This document shows, in pieces, positions 12,401-22,400 of a stretch of DNA of 64,000 nucleotides (its first letter is position 1; every line of letters begins with the position of its first letter). The stretch spans positions 744,001-808,000 of the forward strand of contig CAOLHI010000489.1 of assembly GCA_948474755.1 (NCBI GenBank), written 5' to 3'. Under the pieces are notes generated by a model that was given only the letters and a program-made list of their open reading frames with translations, had not been told where the DNA came from and searched no databases. Source of the DNA: Ctenosaura bakeri (Eukaryota; Chordata; Lepidosauria; Squamata; Iguanidae). The position numbers were made by a program, and so were the translations under genes.

Positions 12401-15400
12401 CCACTCTGACTTACAAAGAACCACAGAGAACAAAAAATTCTGGCAAATAAATTATCATGTATTCCATTACTATAAGAGACCCTATGAAAATGATCTTGAT
12501 TGTCTAGCAGAGTAAACACGTAGACAGCATCTCCAAAACGGAGATGTGGATTCTGTGCTGGACTATGTTTACAAGTACAGAACAGGAACAATTGTCCCTA
12601 ACAAACATTGTATTTTTAACCATGGGTTCTTTCAAGAAAAGCTTTGATCCAGTTTTTAATATCTCTGAAACTCTGAATGCACTGTGATTAGAAGAAACCG
12701 TCAAGCCCCAGGAAACATATAACTCATCCTCCTGCAAAGCTGAAGCACTCTGACTGAAGTTAGATACTTTATAGCCAGTGTGGGAAATCTTTAAAGGCCT
12801 GGGAACAATTTCAGCCTTCCCCTAGATCTTGACAGGCTCCATCCTCCTCCATCTGAGAGGAGGATGGAACCACCTTCAAAACTGCAGATCAGAGAGCCAC
12901 TAGATGGTTGTATCTGGTTTCTAAAAACGCTTCTGTGCCTTAAATGGTCCTGAGGAGGAAATTATATTTAATAGGTAACACACACCTCCAGAGATGTTGG
13001 CATGGATCCTGGAGAACTGGATTCCCATTTCAGCCTTATAATTAATGAGCAATTTTTTAACAATACCTACCCCTCCACTTGCTCCATGGACTAGCACAGT
13101 TTCTCCTGGTTTGGCAGAACCTCTGGAAAAATACACAAAAATATTTTCAATATGAAAAATGTTGATTGCATCGTGTCATATAGTCAACAATGCAGTGGTT
13201 GCATATTTTTGAAGGAAATATTAATCAGTCAACATGGATTTCAATGGATTTTTGATAAATGAACAGCCCCAGTGTTCTGGGTTTCTTTCATGGCAAGAAC
13301 CACAGTTCTATGACTGCTAGAACTCATATGTAATACATTATATTTATTCATAATTACAAGAGTATCCCAAATATGTAATAAGCAGGACTATAACAGTACT
13401 AAGAAAAATATTAGACCAATTATACATCAGCATTCTGAAACCTTGAAGGTACGCAACAACAGCAACAACAATAGCATACAGTAAAAAATCACAGCACCTT
13501 GCTTAAAGTGCAGTTTATCAGACATGGAAAAGATTGTGTCAACTCATGCAACGGTATAGTCACCATAACCACCTGAAACAGTATCAAAGGTTTAAAAAAA
13601 TCTTTTCTGTGGCAGGAGATAGAAATGTCCAAAGGTGAAACATTGTGCCCAAATGTTTTCTGCAACATATGTGAAAAAGAGAAGTGGCACAAGAACTAAA
13701 CAAAACCTAATTCCAGGTGGAATAAATACCAGATGATAACAGAAGCTATATGCTAGGCAATTGCCTAATTTATACTGTAACGCAGACACGTCAGATCATT
13801 CTTTGAATTTCAGGACCATGCACAAAATCTTAAAATGTGTCCATCAGAAATTCACAGTCATGGTTCCATTCACTGAGATCACAGAAATCACTTCTCCACC
13901 TGCTTTTTTTCCCCAGCAGCCTCTAGAAATTACAGGCACATGGTCCTGAATGGATTGTATGTTAACACAGGGAAAAGAAAAAGGGAGGCTGTGGGAGGTC
14001 CACCTACTAATGGATTGATAGCTCTAGAAAAGACAAACTAACAAACCATGTGCTGAAAACCTTCACAACATCACAGTGCATACTGGAGCTCACACACAGA
14101 AGCTCACTTTTGGGAACCTTTATTATCTTCATTCTCTACACAATTATCTAAGGAACAAAAAAGCAAGTTGCACTAGTTTTTTCTTTCTCTGATCAAGAGA
14201 AAATCTCTCTCAACTGCTTCTCAATCACCTCCAACAGGAATCTTTAGCCCTGGTGTGCAGTGGTTAAATGCTAGTACTATAGCCACAAGGTTGTGAGTTT
14301 GATCCTGCCAGGCTCCACGTAGACTCAGCCTTCCGTCCTTCCGCAGGTCGGTAAAATGAGTACCCAGCTTGTTAGGGGCATTTAGCTAATACATTGTAAA
14401 CCGCTTAGGGAGCACTTAGCTGATAAGAGGTATAGAAATGCACATGCTATTGCTATTAGTGCATCAAAGGAACAGACCATCAGAAACTGGAATGTACTCG
14501 TCCTTGAATGAAGTATTCAATGCTTCTAAACCTTATAATATCTTTGTATGTTTAGTAGAAAGCATTAAGAATCTGTATTTTAATTGCTCCAAAGCTGCCT
14601 TAGAAAAAAATCTTACTTTTGAAACAGAGCATGGTATGCTGTAAAATACGCAGTTCCAATTGCAGCACCGTGCTTGAAGTCCAGTTTATCAGGCAAGTGA
14701 AAGACTGAGTCAGCTGATGCAACAGCATATTCAGCATAACCGCCAGAAACAGTCTCACGGGTAAAAACCCTGTCGCCTTTCTGTTGGAAGAAAACAAACA
14801 CACAAAAAGTGCAATATTGTGTCAAAATGTTTTCTGCAATTTTTATGTAAAAACAATCTAGCAAGTCCTTAAGAAATAAACAAACCTGATAGGTAAAACA
14901 AGCACGACAAGAAGCATTATGCAAGTCATTCATAGAATTTATAATGAAATGTATTCATATCAAGTAATGTTGAGAACAGTGGTATATTGGCAGATCAAGA
15001 TGCAACTTTCTGAAGTTCAGCATTTCATACAATGCTTCCAAAGTTACAGGAAACATCTGAAGCAGTTCCTGGTGTCTAGAATTCAACCTACTGCTCTACC
15101 TTCACAATGCAGATACTTAGCACAAAACCATAAAACTGACCATCGTAGACTTAAGCTCTTTGTTGCATGGCAGCAGGAGAATTTTACCCCACTTTTTTCC
15201 CCAACAGCCTCCAGAAATGTTGCTGACTTGGAGAGCTCTCCTGAATGGGTGGCAAAAAAGGATGAGAGAGAACAGGGCATCCATAAAAACTGCATGAAAC
15301 ACTCTTCCCATTAGTGGAATTACTATGTTAGGTACAGCCCATGAAAATGCAGGACTTTTAGAACATGACGGTGCATGTTCACAACCTTTTGAACACAATG

Positions 15401-16739
15401 GTACAATTGGAGCTCATACACTGCAGCTCACTTGTGGGGGCTTCCCTTTCATTATCTGCATGACTTTGTTGTAGTAGTTGCTGTTGATCATAGGAAGATA
15501 AAAGCAAAGCCTCTCTCATCAGTTTCTAAAACTAGGGCAAGTGACTATAATGAATCTTTTCCCTAAGCAGCAATCGTTGGGAAATGCCAGACAGCCAGTG
15601 GTAGTATTGCATCACAGGTAATAAATAAACAACCTACCACAATATGGACTTTGGATACATTAAGTTTAAATGCCTACCAAAACTAAAGCACACAGTTAAT
15701 GTTTAAATATTTTTGAAAGTAAAATGCATCCGCACTTGAAGTAATTTAAGTATCCAAGGTCACATACTATCATGCTGTTTAATGAAGCACTAAGTACAAG
15801 GTGCAACAATGACCTAAACTTTACACAGACCTTCACAGGCAGGAGGACAGGACTTTAGAATCACAGGAAGCGTAGAACTCATACTTCAAAGGGAGAAACG
15901 ATCTTCTTAAACCATAAATAACTCTTTCTGGTTAATAGGTCTTAAATCATACTATGAAGACACTTAAAAATGAGCAAATAGAGCCAGTTTGGTATAGCAG
16001 TTTGAATACTGGACTAGGACTCTTGAAGACCAGGGTTCAAATTCCCACTGAGCCATGGACTCCCACTGGATGACCTTAGGCACTCTCTCAGCCCCAGAGA
16101 AAGGCAAATCTCCTCTGTACAAAACTTGTCAAGAAACCCCTGTGATAGGTTTGCCTTCAGGAACCAAAAGAATTTAAAGAAAAACAACAGCAAAGTTTAA
16201 AATCAAATACCTTGAAAGAAGTTACATTTTCCCCAACTGCCTGTACTACACCAGATACATCTAAACCAGGGGTGTATGGCAAAGCTGGTTTTCTTGTGTA
16301 AGTCCCAGATCGAATATAGGTGTCCACTGGGTTAATGCCACATGCATGAATTTTAATCAGAACCTGCAGAGTAAAATGGCATTTTATGAACAGTTAGATC
16401 AAGAATAATAGGAATATATTTATTTACAAACTACATCGTACTTCCCTCCCACAGATCTTGGAATCTGGCTTTATTGCTTCTAGAGTATGTTGCTCTGTTC
16501 CCATTTAGATGCAGTTGCCTCTATTTTATTCATTGTTATTTGAGGTTGTTGCTGTTTTTATTGATGTAGTTATTCTATTTTTTTCCCCCCAAGATGTTTC
16601 TATTCCAGTGTTTAGCCTTTATTTTTACCTGATCCTGTTTTGGAAATGGCATTGGAACATCTTCTTGCAACTTAAGTACTTCAGGGCCACCAAATTCAAA
16701 CACTCTGACAGCTCTCATCACATACCTGACTGCTGCCAT
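6331..16739 (-). CDS. CRYZ: CRYZ distal copy, quinone oxidoreductase (8 coding exons)
   Basis: Zeta-crystallin / NADPH:quinone oxidoreductase, a cytosolic enzyme of the medium-chain dehydrogenase/reductase family that in mammals forms tetramers, reduces quinones one electron at a time and binds AU-rich RNA. The coding sequence joins 16739-16629, 16363-16211, 14780-14617, 13122-13071, 11382-11233, 9167-9066, 8978-8883 and 6492-6331, giving 329 codons, the human length. Every junction has AG acceptor and GT donor, and reading frame is kept throughout. The catalytic-domain motif VNPV(E/D)TYIR appears as INPVDTYIR. The NADPH-binding loop reads GASGGVG, split between exons 5 and 6. The C terminus is [10 protein letters not shown]. 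Start: the first ATG of exon 2, aligned with the human start. It sits about 8 kb downstream of a second intact copy and has its own CpG-rich promoter. No disabling change is seen, so it is probably expressed, which is inference. Confidence 0.93.
8470..8826. repeat. Foldback family 2, both arms
   Basis: The left arm (about 8500-8580) contains GGGAAGCAGCTGCTGTGA. The right arm (about 8655-8750) contains its reverse complement, with imperfect matching along roughly 100 bases. A central segment carries a CTGCTTCTGCTTGTTG motif. Related copies occur at 22104-22400 and, as one arm, at 1714-1985. The structure suggests a non-autonomous DNA transposon. It lies in intron 8 of distal CRYZ. Confidence 0.6.
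8883..8978 (-). CDS. CRYZ: Distal CRYZ exon 8
   Basis: A 96-base phase-0 exon with 32 codons. It contains [20 protein letters not shown], matching the family's [16 protein letters not shown] block. The acceptor follows GAGACAG and the donor is AAG|GTAAAAG. Confidence 0.92.
9066..9167 (-). CDS. CRYZ: Distal CRYZ exon 7
   Basis: A 102-base phase-0 exon with 34 codons. [20 protein letters not shown] matches the family's [13 protein letters not shown] block. The first seven residues (ELAAIQN) differ from both the proximal copy (VTIGSHH) and the human protein (KYVGEKG), so this junction region is free to vary. The acceptor is CATTTAG and the donor is ATG|GTAAGC. Confidence 0.9.
10256..10372 (+). 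mobile_element. CR1 LINE 3' end fragment
   Basis: The segment has the familiar CR1 tail order: 'TTTCTGGAGGTGTTTAAGCAG', then 'TTGGCTGTGTATTCCTGCATGG', then 'GGGACTAGATGGC' and 'CAACTCTTATGATTCTA'. Only the 3' untranslated end is present, as expected of a 5'-truncated insertion. It lies in intron 6 of distal CRYZ. Confidence 0.8.
10723..10935 (+). mobile_element. tRNA-derived SINE, family with GGTAAAATGAGTA core
   Basis: The head has a B-box-like GAGTTCGATCC. It is followed by a body with TGGTAAAATGAGTACTCAGC and a tail ending GGTATAAATACACATGCTATTG. The same order is seen at 14245-14457 and, reversed, at 18794-18995 and 19431-19633. The B-box motif indicates an RNA polymerase III-derived SINE. 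The family name is not certain. Confidence 0.8.
11233..11382 (-). CDS. CRYZ: Distal CRYZ exon 6
   Basis: A 150-base phase-0 exon with 50 codons. It begins with [15 protein letters not shown], completing the GGVG nucleotide-binding loop, and includes [17 protein letters not shown] and the VFNHR block. The acceptor is TTTCCTAG and the donor is AAG|GTAACT. Confidence 0.93.
13071..13122 (-). CDS. CRYZ: Distal CRYZ exon 5 (NADPH loop)
   Basis: A 52-base exon that completes a codon split after exon 4. It encodes [17 protein letters not shown], the start of the Rossmann-fold glycine-rich loop. The donor is GGG|GTAGGT, an ordinary GT donor in contrast to the proximal copy. The adjacent exon 6 begins with GTTGGA, which fixes this border. 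Confidence 0.92.
13473..13606 (-). pseudogene. CRYZ: Degenerate duplicate of CRYZ exon 4
   Basis: This lies inside intron 4 of the distal copy. On the gene strand it can be aligned with true exon 4 (14780-14617): an intact-looking acceptor CCACAG, then a worn start, then SGGY, DYTVA, a TGA stop in frame, and [13 protein letters not shown] deletion of about a dozen bases removes the start of the IGIPYFTAY block. No usable GT donor is seen. The flanking sequence on the intron-3 side is also related to intron 3 of both CRYZ copies. If spliced in, it would end translation early. It is a relic of an exon or gene duplication. Confidence 0.85.
14245..14457 (+). mobile_element. tRNA-derived SINE, GGTAAAATGAGTA family
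   Basis: It has the same module order as 10723-10935: GTTGTGAGTTTGATCC, GGTAAAATGAGTACCCAGC, GTAAACCGCTTAGGG and a CACATGCTATTGCTATT tail. It lies between the pseudoexon and true exon 4 of distal CRYZ. Confidence 0.8.
14617..14780 (-). CDS. CRYZ: Distal CRYZ exon 4
   Basis: A 164-base exon with 54 codons plus two bases. It opens with KGDRVFT and includes [29 protein letters not shown] and ends AYHALFQ. The acceptor is TCCAACAG and the donor is AAAA|GTAAGA. The phase (two bases left over) matches exon 5 in both copies. Confidence 0.93.
15981..16196 (+). mobile_element. tRNA-derived SINE (Sauria-like)
   Basis: It begins GAGCCAGTTTGGTATAGCAG, an A-box-like start, and has GGGTTCAAATTCC as B box, then TGGATGACCTTAGGCA and CTCTCAGCC blocks. 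It is related to copies at 26187, 27150, 54203 and 58677, and reversed at 33628, 45357 and 53047. Confidence 0.75.
16211..16363 (-). CDS. CRYZ: Distal CRYZ exon 3
   Basis: A 153-base phase-0 exon with 51 codons. It carries [17 protein letters not shown], including the active-site tyrosine motif of the family, and [17 protein letters not shown]. The acceptor is CTCTGCAG and the donor is AAG|GTATTT. Confidence 0.93.
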
Positions 16740-16745
16740 AACAAC
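16629..16745 (-). CDS. CRYZ: Distal CRYZ exon 2 (start codon)
   Basis: The acceptor is TTTTCCAG, followed by six untranslated bases and ATG at 16739. The 37 codons contain [18 protein letters not shown], matching the human N terminus, and end in QDQ before GTAAAA. The first seven residues (MAAVRYV) differ from the proximal copy (MATRKRT), as is usual at this flexible end. Confidence 0.92.
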
Positions 16746-17599
16746 CTGGAAAATCAGAAATAAAATATTATTCTGTTATTCTTACTCTGTTTTGGAATTA
16801 CCTGTCTTTTTTTAAAAAAAAAAAGTTTGCCCATCCCATTTTTTGAAGATTTTATGGCATTAGGACGAAGAAAATTAAGGTTTAAAAAATCAGTAAGTTT
16901 TCAAATTCATAGATAAAGGTCAGTAAATGTTGGCAGTCTCTCTAGTGGACAAAATCATTTCTTCTCTCCTCTTTTTGTTTTTGAGCCAAAAAGAAACATT
17001 TCTATAGCATGACTGCAGACTGCTATAACGTACAAAATATTAATTAATATTACCAGTACCAATAAGGATCATTTTTCTGAATATATTTTCAGTTTAGCCA
17101 ATGCAAATTTCTCTTATATTCCACGGTTATATAGGCAAAAAAGAAAAAAGTTTCAAAGACCACAACATAGAAGAACATGCTTCCCCACCATATGGAGAAA
17201 TCTTGTTTTCTCCACCGCATTCTGACCCTGGCTATCAATGAATTAAGACATCCAATAGCAATAAGAAGCTGGTCAGTATGAAATAAGGTCAAACAGAGAC
17301 CATTTTTTCCCCAGAGATATTAAGAAAACAAAGTTTTTTGCATTACATGCATGGCCAGTAGCTGGGGAGCAGTTCTATCAAGAGAGCCTAGTTCAGATGT
17401 CAGTGCTGTTCAAAAGCAAAGGCAACCAGCCTCAGAGGCTGAAGTCATTAGTTACTCTATACCACAAATCAAAGTAGAAACTTAATGCTAAACATCAGTT
17501 TCTTGTTGTCTTTGAACTCCAGGCAGCATAGTCATCACTTTTAGCCAGGGCTGAAATTACTTTAAAAAGGCACAAACACCAAATAATTCAAAGGACTAA

Positions 17600-17710
17600 G
17601 GCCACTTCCGCACTAGCCGGCCGGCCCCTCCCGAAACTGCAAACCCCAGGATTCCAGAGGAGGTTGAAAGTGGAATCATCGCGCTATAACAGGCTAGTGC
17701 GGAAGTGGCC
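17600..17710. mobile_element. Foldback family 1, internally deleted copy
   Basis: The terminal repeats are GGCCACTTCCGCACTAG at the left and CTAGTGCGGAAGTGGCC at the right. Most of the left arm is missing, so the right arm is the longer one. It lies between exon 2 and the CpG-rich first-exon region of distal CRYZ. The 3-base flanks are TAA and ATA, so no exact target duplication can be claimed. Confidence 0.85.
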
Positions 17711-17789
17711 ATAGAAGTCCAGTTAGGAAGCACATCTTACCCACGCAGACAGTAGCCATTACTCTGTACATTTATTTATTTTCCCTGCC

Positions 17790-18150
17790 TCAGCCCTTCT
17801 CGTCGCCCCTTACCGACGGCCCCTGTTTAGCTCACCCTCTTACCGTACGCAAGCGCGGCGACAGCCACTCAACTAGCCCGGGCGCTTCTCCCTCACCGAC
17901 ATGGCTCCCTCTGGAGAGCTCCAGCCACGGCACGCTTGCGCAACAGGCCTCTTCCTGTTTCCTGGACTAAAGGAAGGCCTGGGAAGGACGGGGATTGCTT
18001 GTGCGCAGGCGCGGGTGAGAGCGTCCCGACTGCGGCACAAAGCCCGTAGATCAGGGCGAGCATGCGCGGTAAAAAAACGCGGGCGATTCGACTGTCGTTC
18101 GTGACACAGCGGCTCGCGCTGCAGCGAGATAGGCGCCCTCGTTCTTTTGT
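17790..18150 (-). promoter_or_regulatory. CRYZ: CpG-rich promoter and first exon of distal CRYZ
   Basis: This is a sharp rise in CG dinucleotides in otherwise AT-rich sequence, about 1.1 kb upstream of the start codon. It contains TGCGCAGGCGCG (18002-18013), one base off the NRF1 consensus, and other CATGCGCG/CTTGCGCAA motifs. On the gene strand, GTACG|GTAAGAG (exon end at 17844) is a good donor for an untranslated exon 1; a second donor-like GTCG|GTAAGG lies about 30 bases further along. Exon 1 is inferred from the donor and position only. Confidence 0.65.
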
Positions 18151-18793
18151 TCGTCTCCCGTCGGGTCGCTTGAGGGAGACTTTTGTTCTCGTGCATTCGG
18201 AGCGTTAAATAGGATCCTCGCGGGAAGTTTATGCGGTTCCCTTAAGGAAATTTGCAGGGTCCTCTATTTAGTGGGAAGTTGGTCAGGCAGCATTCAAGGG
18301 AAAATGTCCCCTGTTTAAGCGTCCATTGCCAGGCATACCTCAGTTAAGGAAGCAGAGGTGTTCCTGGGCTTTGTTTTTTTTTTTAACAGAAGCTGTGGTA
18401 CCAAGGGTGGAAATAACATGGAAAGAATAGGAATAGGTTCCTACTACACCAAAAAAAAATAAAAACAACAATAGTTCAACATATTTCAGCAAACTTTTTA
18501 TTTAAAACTAACACACGTGTGAAATGAAACAACCTGTTTGGGAAAACAAAAACATTTTGAATATTCTAGAGCGCGCTGGAAAACTTTTTCCAAAACAGAT
18601 TCTGGGATTATTATTTTTCCTTTCAACAACTTCCATTTTTCTCATGATTTCAATTTTGGTGGGGAAACTTACAGAACTATGCTTTTTCAGCATGCCAGGT
18701 AGCATCCTTTCTGTTTTGCTCTTCACAATGCTCAGTAATTTTTTTTCATTATTATTATTTATTTATTTATTTTATTATTATTTATTATTTATT

Positions 18794-18995
18794 TGTATCT
18801 CGCCTCTCCAGATGGATTGAGGCGGCGAACAACTTACAAATAGCATGTGTTTCGAAACATTTCTATACATGCCCCCAACAAGCTGGGTACTCATTTTACC
18901 GACCTGCGGAAGGATGGAAGGCTGAGTCAACCTTGGAGCCGGGCAGGATCGAACTCACAACCTTGTGGCTTGCAGTACTGGCATTTAACCACCTT
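18794..18995 (-). mobile_element. tRNA-derived SINE, GGTAAAATGAGTA family, reversed
   Basis: The plus strand shows CTGGGTACTCATTTTACC and GATCGAACTCACAACC, the reverse complement of the family core and B box. Its tail side carries TCGCCTCTCCAGATGGATTG, also seen at 19431 and at 38850-38890. Confidence 0.8.
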
Positions 18996-19430
18996 GCCTG
19001 TGGTACGTGTGCACACACAACTAGATTAGGATTACTTAGAGTGGAATCCCATTCTTTTCTAGGTCATGCTTTATTGAACGGTTTACTGCAGACAATGAAA
19101 ATCTGTCTCACCATCCTCCCAATGCCAAAGCTGGGGGGGACCCTTTCAGGTAAACTGAAGGCGGGGCTGGGTTCCATAAAAAGACTTTGTGAGAAGGAGC
19201 TTCTTAGTCAGAGGCTTTGTTAAGTGAGGTGCACCAGTATAGCCTTAGTCTGAATCCCACAGCCACTCTCTTACCTTCAAAGCTAAACAGTGAAGAAAGC
19301 TGATAGGAAAAGAATCAGCGTATTTGAAATATGCTGGAGAAAAGTTCCATGGACTGCTAAAAAAACAGTGAGTTGGTCTTGGAGCAGATCAAGTCTGAAT
19401 TCTCACTAAAAGCAAAGATAATTTTTTTTT

Positions 19431-19633
19431 ATTTGTATCCCGCCTCTCCATATGGATCAAGGCGGCAAAATAGCATGTATTTCTATACATATTTCTATAC
19501 ATGCCCCCAACAAGCTGGGTACTCATTTTACCGACCTGCGGAAGGATGGAAGGCTGAGTCAACCTTGGAGCCCGGCAGGATCAAACTCACATCCTTGTGG
19601 CTTGCAGTACTGGCACTCAACCACTGCACCACC
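19431..19633 (-). mobile_element. tRNA-derived SINE, GGTAAAATGAGTA family, reversed
   Basis: It is nearly identical to 18794-18995, including CGCCTCTCCATATGGAT, CTGGGTACTCATTTTACC and GATCAAACTCACATCC. The close match of two neighbours suggests recent insertion or local duplication. Confidence 0.8.
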
Positions 19634-20479
19634 AAATTGAGGCTGTCATACTTTGAACATAACATGAGATGACATGATTCATTGGAAATGATGATAATGG
19701 CTTGGGAAAGTGGAAGGCAGCAGGGAGGCCGCATTACAGATGGATTGCTTCAGAAAAACCCACTGCCCTGAATTTGATAGCCTTGTGGGGGCAATTGTTA
19801 ACAGAAGCTCTTGGAAGTCTTTGTTTCATAACACTGAAATCAAGGTCAACTTGACAGGAAGTAACAAGGCACACTGGGACTTCCTCAAGAGTAAATGTGC
19901 CTGTGATAAAGCAAGCTGATCCAAACCCCAGAATTCCACAGGATGTTGAAAGTGTAATAATAGCAGAAAAGCCCTAGAACAGCTTCCAAAGGGGTGGTTC
20001 CTACTGCTGCAAATCATGGCTGTTCAAGTGAATGGTGCAAGTGGAATTGCAATGGATTTGCCACGTAACTGCAAGATGTTGCGGTTGTTCTCTCTACTTT
20101 ATCCAATATAATGTCTGCCCAGAAATAGCCAACAGCACATTCCATTGGTGGTAGATTTCCATCCAGCATCTTGTAACAATAACATGGCAATGAGAGAAAG
20201 CTCTGCATTGTTAGCAAATGCTGAACAATTTGCTAGAACCCTCAGCAAGCCTCCACTTACTGCTTTCCACCAGCCACCAAATCTACAGAGATTGAGAGAT
20301 TGTTGATAAAAGTTGTTAGCAATTCAAAGCGTTGCCTCACCTGGAAATACCTTAAGTAGATTATTGTTTTTAGAAGCACAATGACTGGCAGCATCCACTA
20401 TATTAGCACATACCTGCCAGTTCTGCAATCTTATGTGATCAAATACAAACACAAGATGTCATCTACAGTATGTTACCTT

Positions 20480-21320
20480 GAGTTTTGGGGGGTCCCAGGA
20501 GGGGTGCCCAGATTGCCAAATAAAATACCAAATTGGGGAGAATTAGCTTGAACACTGTTTGGCTAACAAGAGGCAGGGTAACTTTGCAAGGATCTTAAAA
20601 CCCAATGTCTACGGCTTCAGGTCAGGGAATAGGCACACAAGTTTCAAAGTAACCAAAAATAACAGTTTTATTGAAAAACAACAAAAAATAAATAACACAC
20701 ATATACTAACTAACTAGGAAAAGAGAAGGGGAGAGCGTAAGGGTAGTTAATATGACACCTGGTCTCGTCCTGGAGAAATGGAGAGATGGAGTTCAGAAGA
20801 AGAAAGCTCAGCGTGCCTGGCTGAGGGGAGTTTCCTTAGAAGGCCAGCAGCAGGGCAGGATAGCAATCCAAGGTAGTCCGAAGACCGTTTGAAAGTGAGG
20901 GGTTTTTATAGGGGAGGTTGTAGCTCTCGGCTATGGCAAGCCAGGTAAGAACAAAAGGAGTTTTGGCGCTGGACAAAGGATTTAGAAAGGTTAAATTTAA
21001 CATGATGAGCTTAACGCTTGATGACAATAGTATAGCCAATATGTAAATGACTTGTTTACCGGGCTGGCTCTGCTGAGAGCTGCGCAACTATTGTGAAATG
21101 TACACGTGGGAAGTTCCCTGAAGCTGGGAGCAAAGCTTAAGTTGCTGGCCTAAAGAGACTGGAATGTGAGAGCAATGAGCGGCCGCACTCATGTCCGTGC
21201 TTGTCCAGAGAACTCACAAACATGTGGAGTGAGGTGACTGAGAGCAGGTCCAGCTAAGGCTGAATTAGATGATATCAAAGTGATATCTGGGAGCCCCCAC
21301 CCAGGGAGCCATACCCGAGA
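20480..21320. repeat. Candidate LTR-like block, unclassified
   Basis: The segment differs in character from its neighbours. It has a TTTTATTGAAAAACAACAAA stretch (20670s) and TTTTTATAGGGGAGG, an LTR-like composition read on the minus strand, and it runs directly up to a GIY-YIG-like open frame at 21332. It could be the untranslated part of a Penelope-like element or an unrelated LTR. The boundaries are guesses. Confidence 0.3.
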
Positions 21321-21331
21321 TTACACAGTGC

Positions 21332-21535
21332 ATGGGCAAAACAACCACAGGCCTGCATAAACACTTCAGGAACCACAAGTCTGTGATCCTGGCCAGGAAC
21401 CTAGAGCAACCAATAGTAAAGCATTTCCATTTAGAACATCACAGCCTCTCTAATCTGTCCTTGTCTGGTACTGAGGTGTCTTCAGAAATTTTGGACAAAA
21501 GGGAAATTTCTAGATTCATAGACTTAAGACCCTAA
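21332..21535 (+). mobile_element. Possible Penelope-like GIY-YIG fragment
   Basis: A 67-codon open frame reads GKTTTGLHKHFRNHKSVIL, then QPIVKHFHLEHHSLSNL. This resembles the second half of the GIY-YIG endonuclease domain of Penelope-like elements (GxTxxxLxxRFxxHxS..., then a P(V/I)xKHFxxxxHS block). It is more degenerate than the 47046-47500 fragment, and the GIY and YIG parts themselves are not seen. An alternative is a different retroelement. Confidence 0.4.
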
Positions 21536-21965
21536 TACCACATGGCCTTAATCTAGAGGATACCATCATCCACTGAAGAATGTTGAAAGCATAGCATTCT
21601 TAACTCTCAGCTTGGATGCAGCCCAGTTTCATCTTTAGCACAGAGGGAGGAGAAAGCTGCAACATAGCTCATTTTATATTTTTTTTAGTTTTCTTTGTTA
21701 ATAATATAAACATGTGTGCGCACACATGTACACACATATACAACTGCATCCTTCTGGAATCCTGGACAAACTTGGGAGAAGTGCCATTGGTCTGCTTTTT
21801 AAGCAACCACATAACTAAAATGAGTAGTGACAGGGGCTATGAATAGTGAAGAAGAGGCATTGTCCGTCTATCTTCCTTTGACTTCCTTTGCATTTTTTAA
21901 AATTTGGACTGTATACTTTATACAGGAACAAATGATTATTTGATCTATTATCTGTTTTAAATTTT

Positions 21966-22003
21966 GTATATATATGTATACACACACACACACACAGAGA
22001 GAG
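21966..22003. repeat. Compound (TA)(CA)(GA) microsatellite
   Basis: TATATATATG, then a CA run of about eight units, then GAGAGAGA, read directly. Confidence 0.9.
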
Positions 22004-22103
22004 ACTTATTTACATTCTGACTATGTTTTGTATCAGGTCCTATTTGATTTTATTTTCTTATGCAAATCATTTTAGCTGTAATCCTGTTACTAATGTGTAA
22101 GGA

Positions 22104-22400
22104 CCATAATTATGGTGTTCAACAGTAACTCTTGACCCAATCCCTTCTTACTGGCAACAGCCACTGCAATTGATGGGGGTCTCTTCCTCTGTCATTCAGG
22201 AAGCCGCTAGCTGACAGTCCTACCCCTTCCTGTGACCAGTCTCCAGGTGACAGGCAGAAGCAGAACCCCTGCTGCAATTCCTCAGCATGACAGAGATTGC
22301 CAAACAGGGGAACACACCCACACAAATTCCAATAACTGCTGCCCAGTAAGTGGGGATTTGTGGACTTTCATGGTCCCTATGTCTCTCCTAAACTAAGGGT
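22104..22400. repeat. Foldback family 2, divergent copy
   Basis: The left arm TTACTGGCAACAGCC and the reverse complement of the right arm (TTACTGGGCAGCAG) match around a centre carrying GGCAGAAGCAG. It is related to 8470-8826 but older. Confidence 0.5.

Noticed and set aside
14919..15398. Overlapping open frames of 131 and 93 codons on both strands
   Set aside because: They lie in intron 3 of distal CRYZ, and the homologous sequence in the proximal copy does not keep the frames.
15981..16196. tRNA-like promoter boxes that might be real tRNA genes
   Set aside because: The A- and B-box motifs recur in many copies with SINE bodies and tails, so they are SINE heads and not functional tRNA genes.
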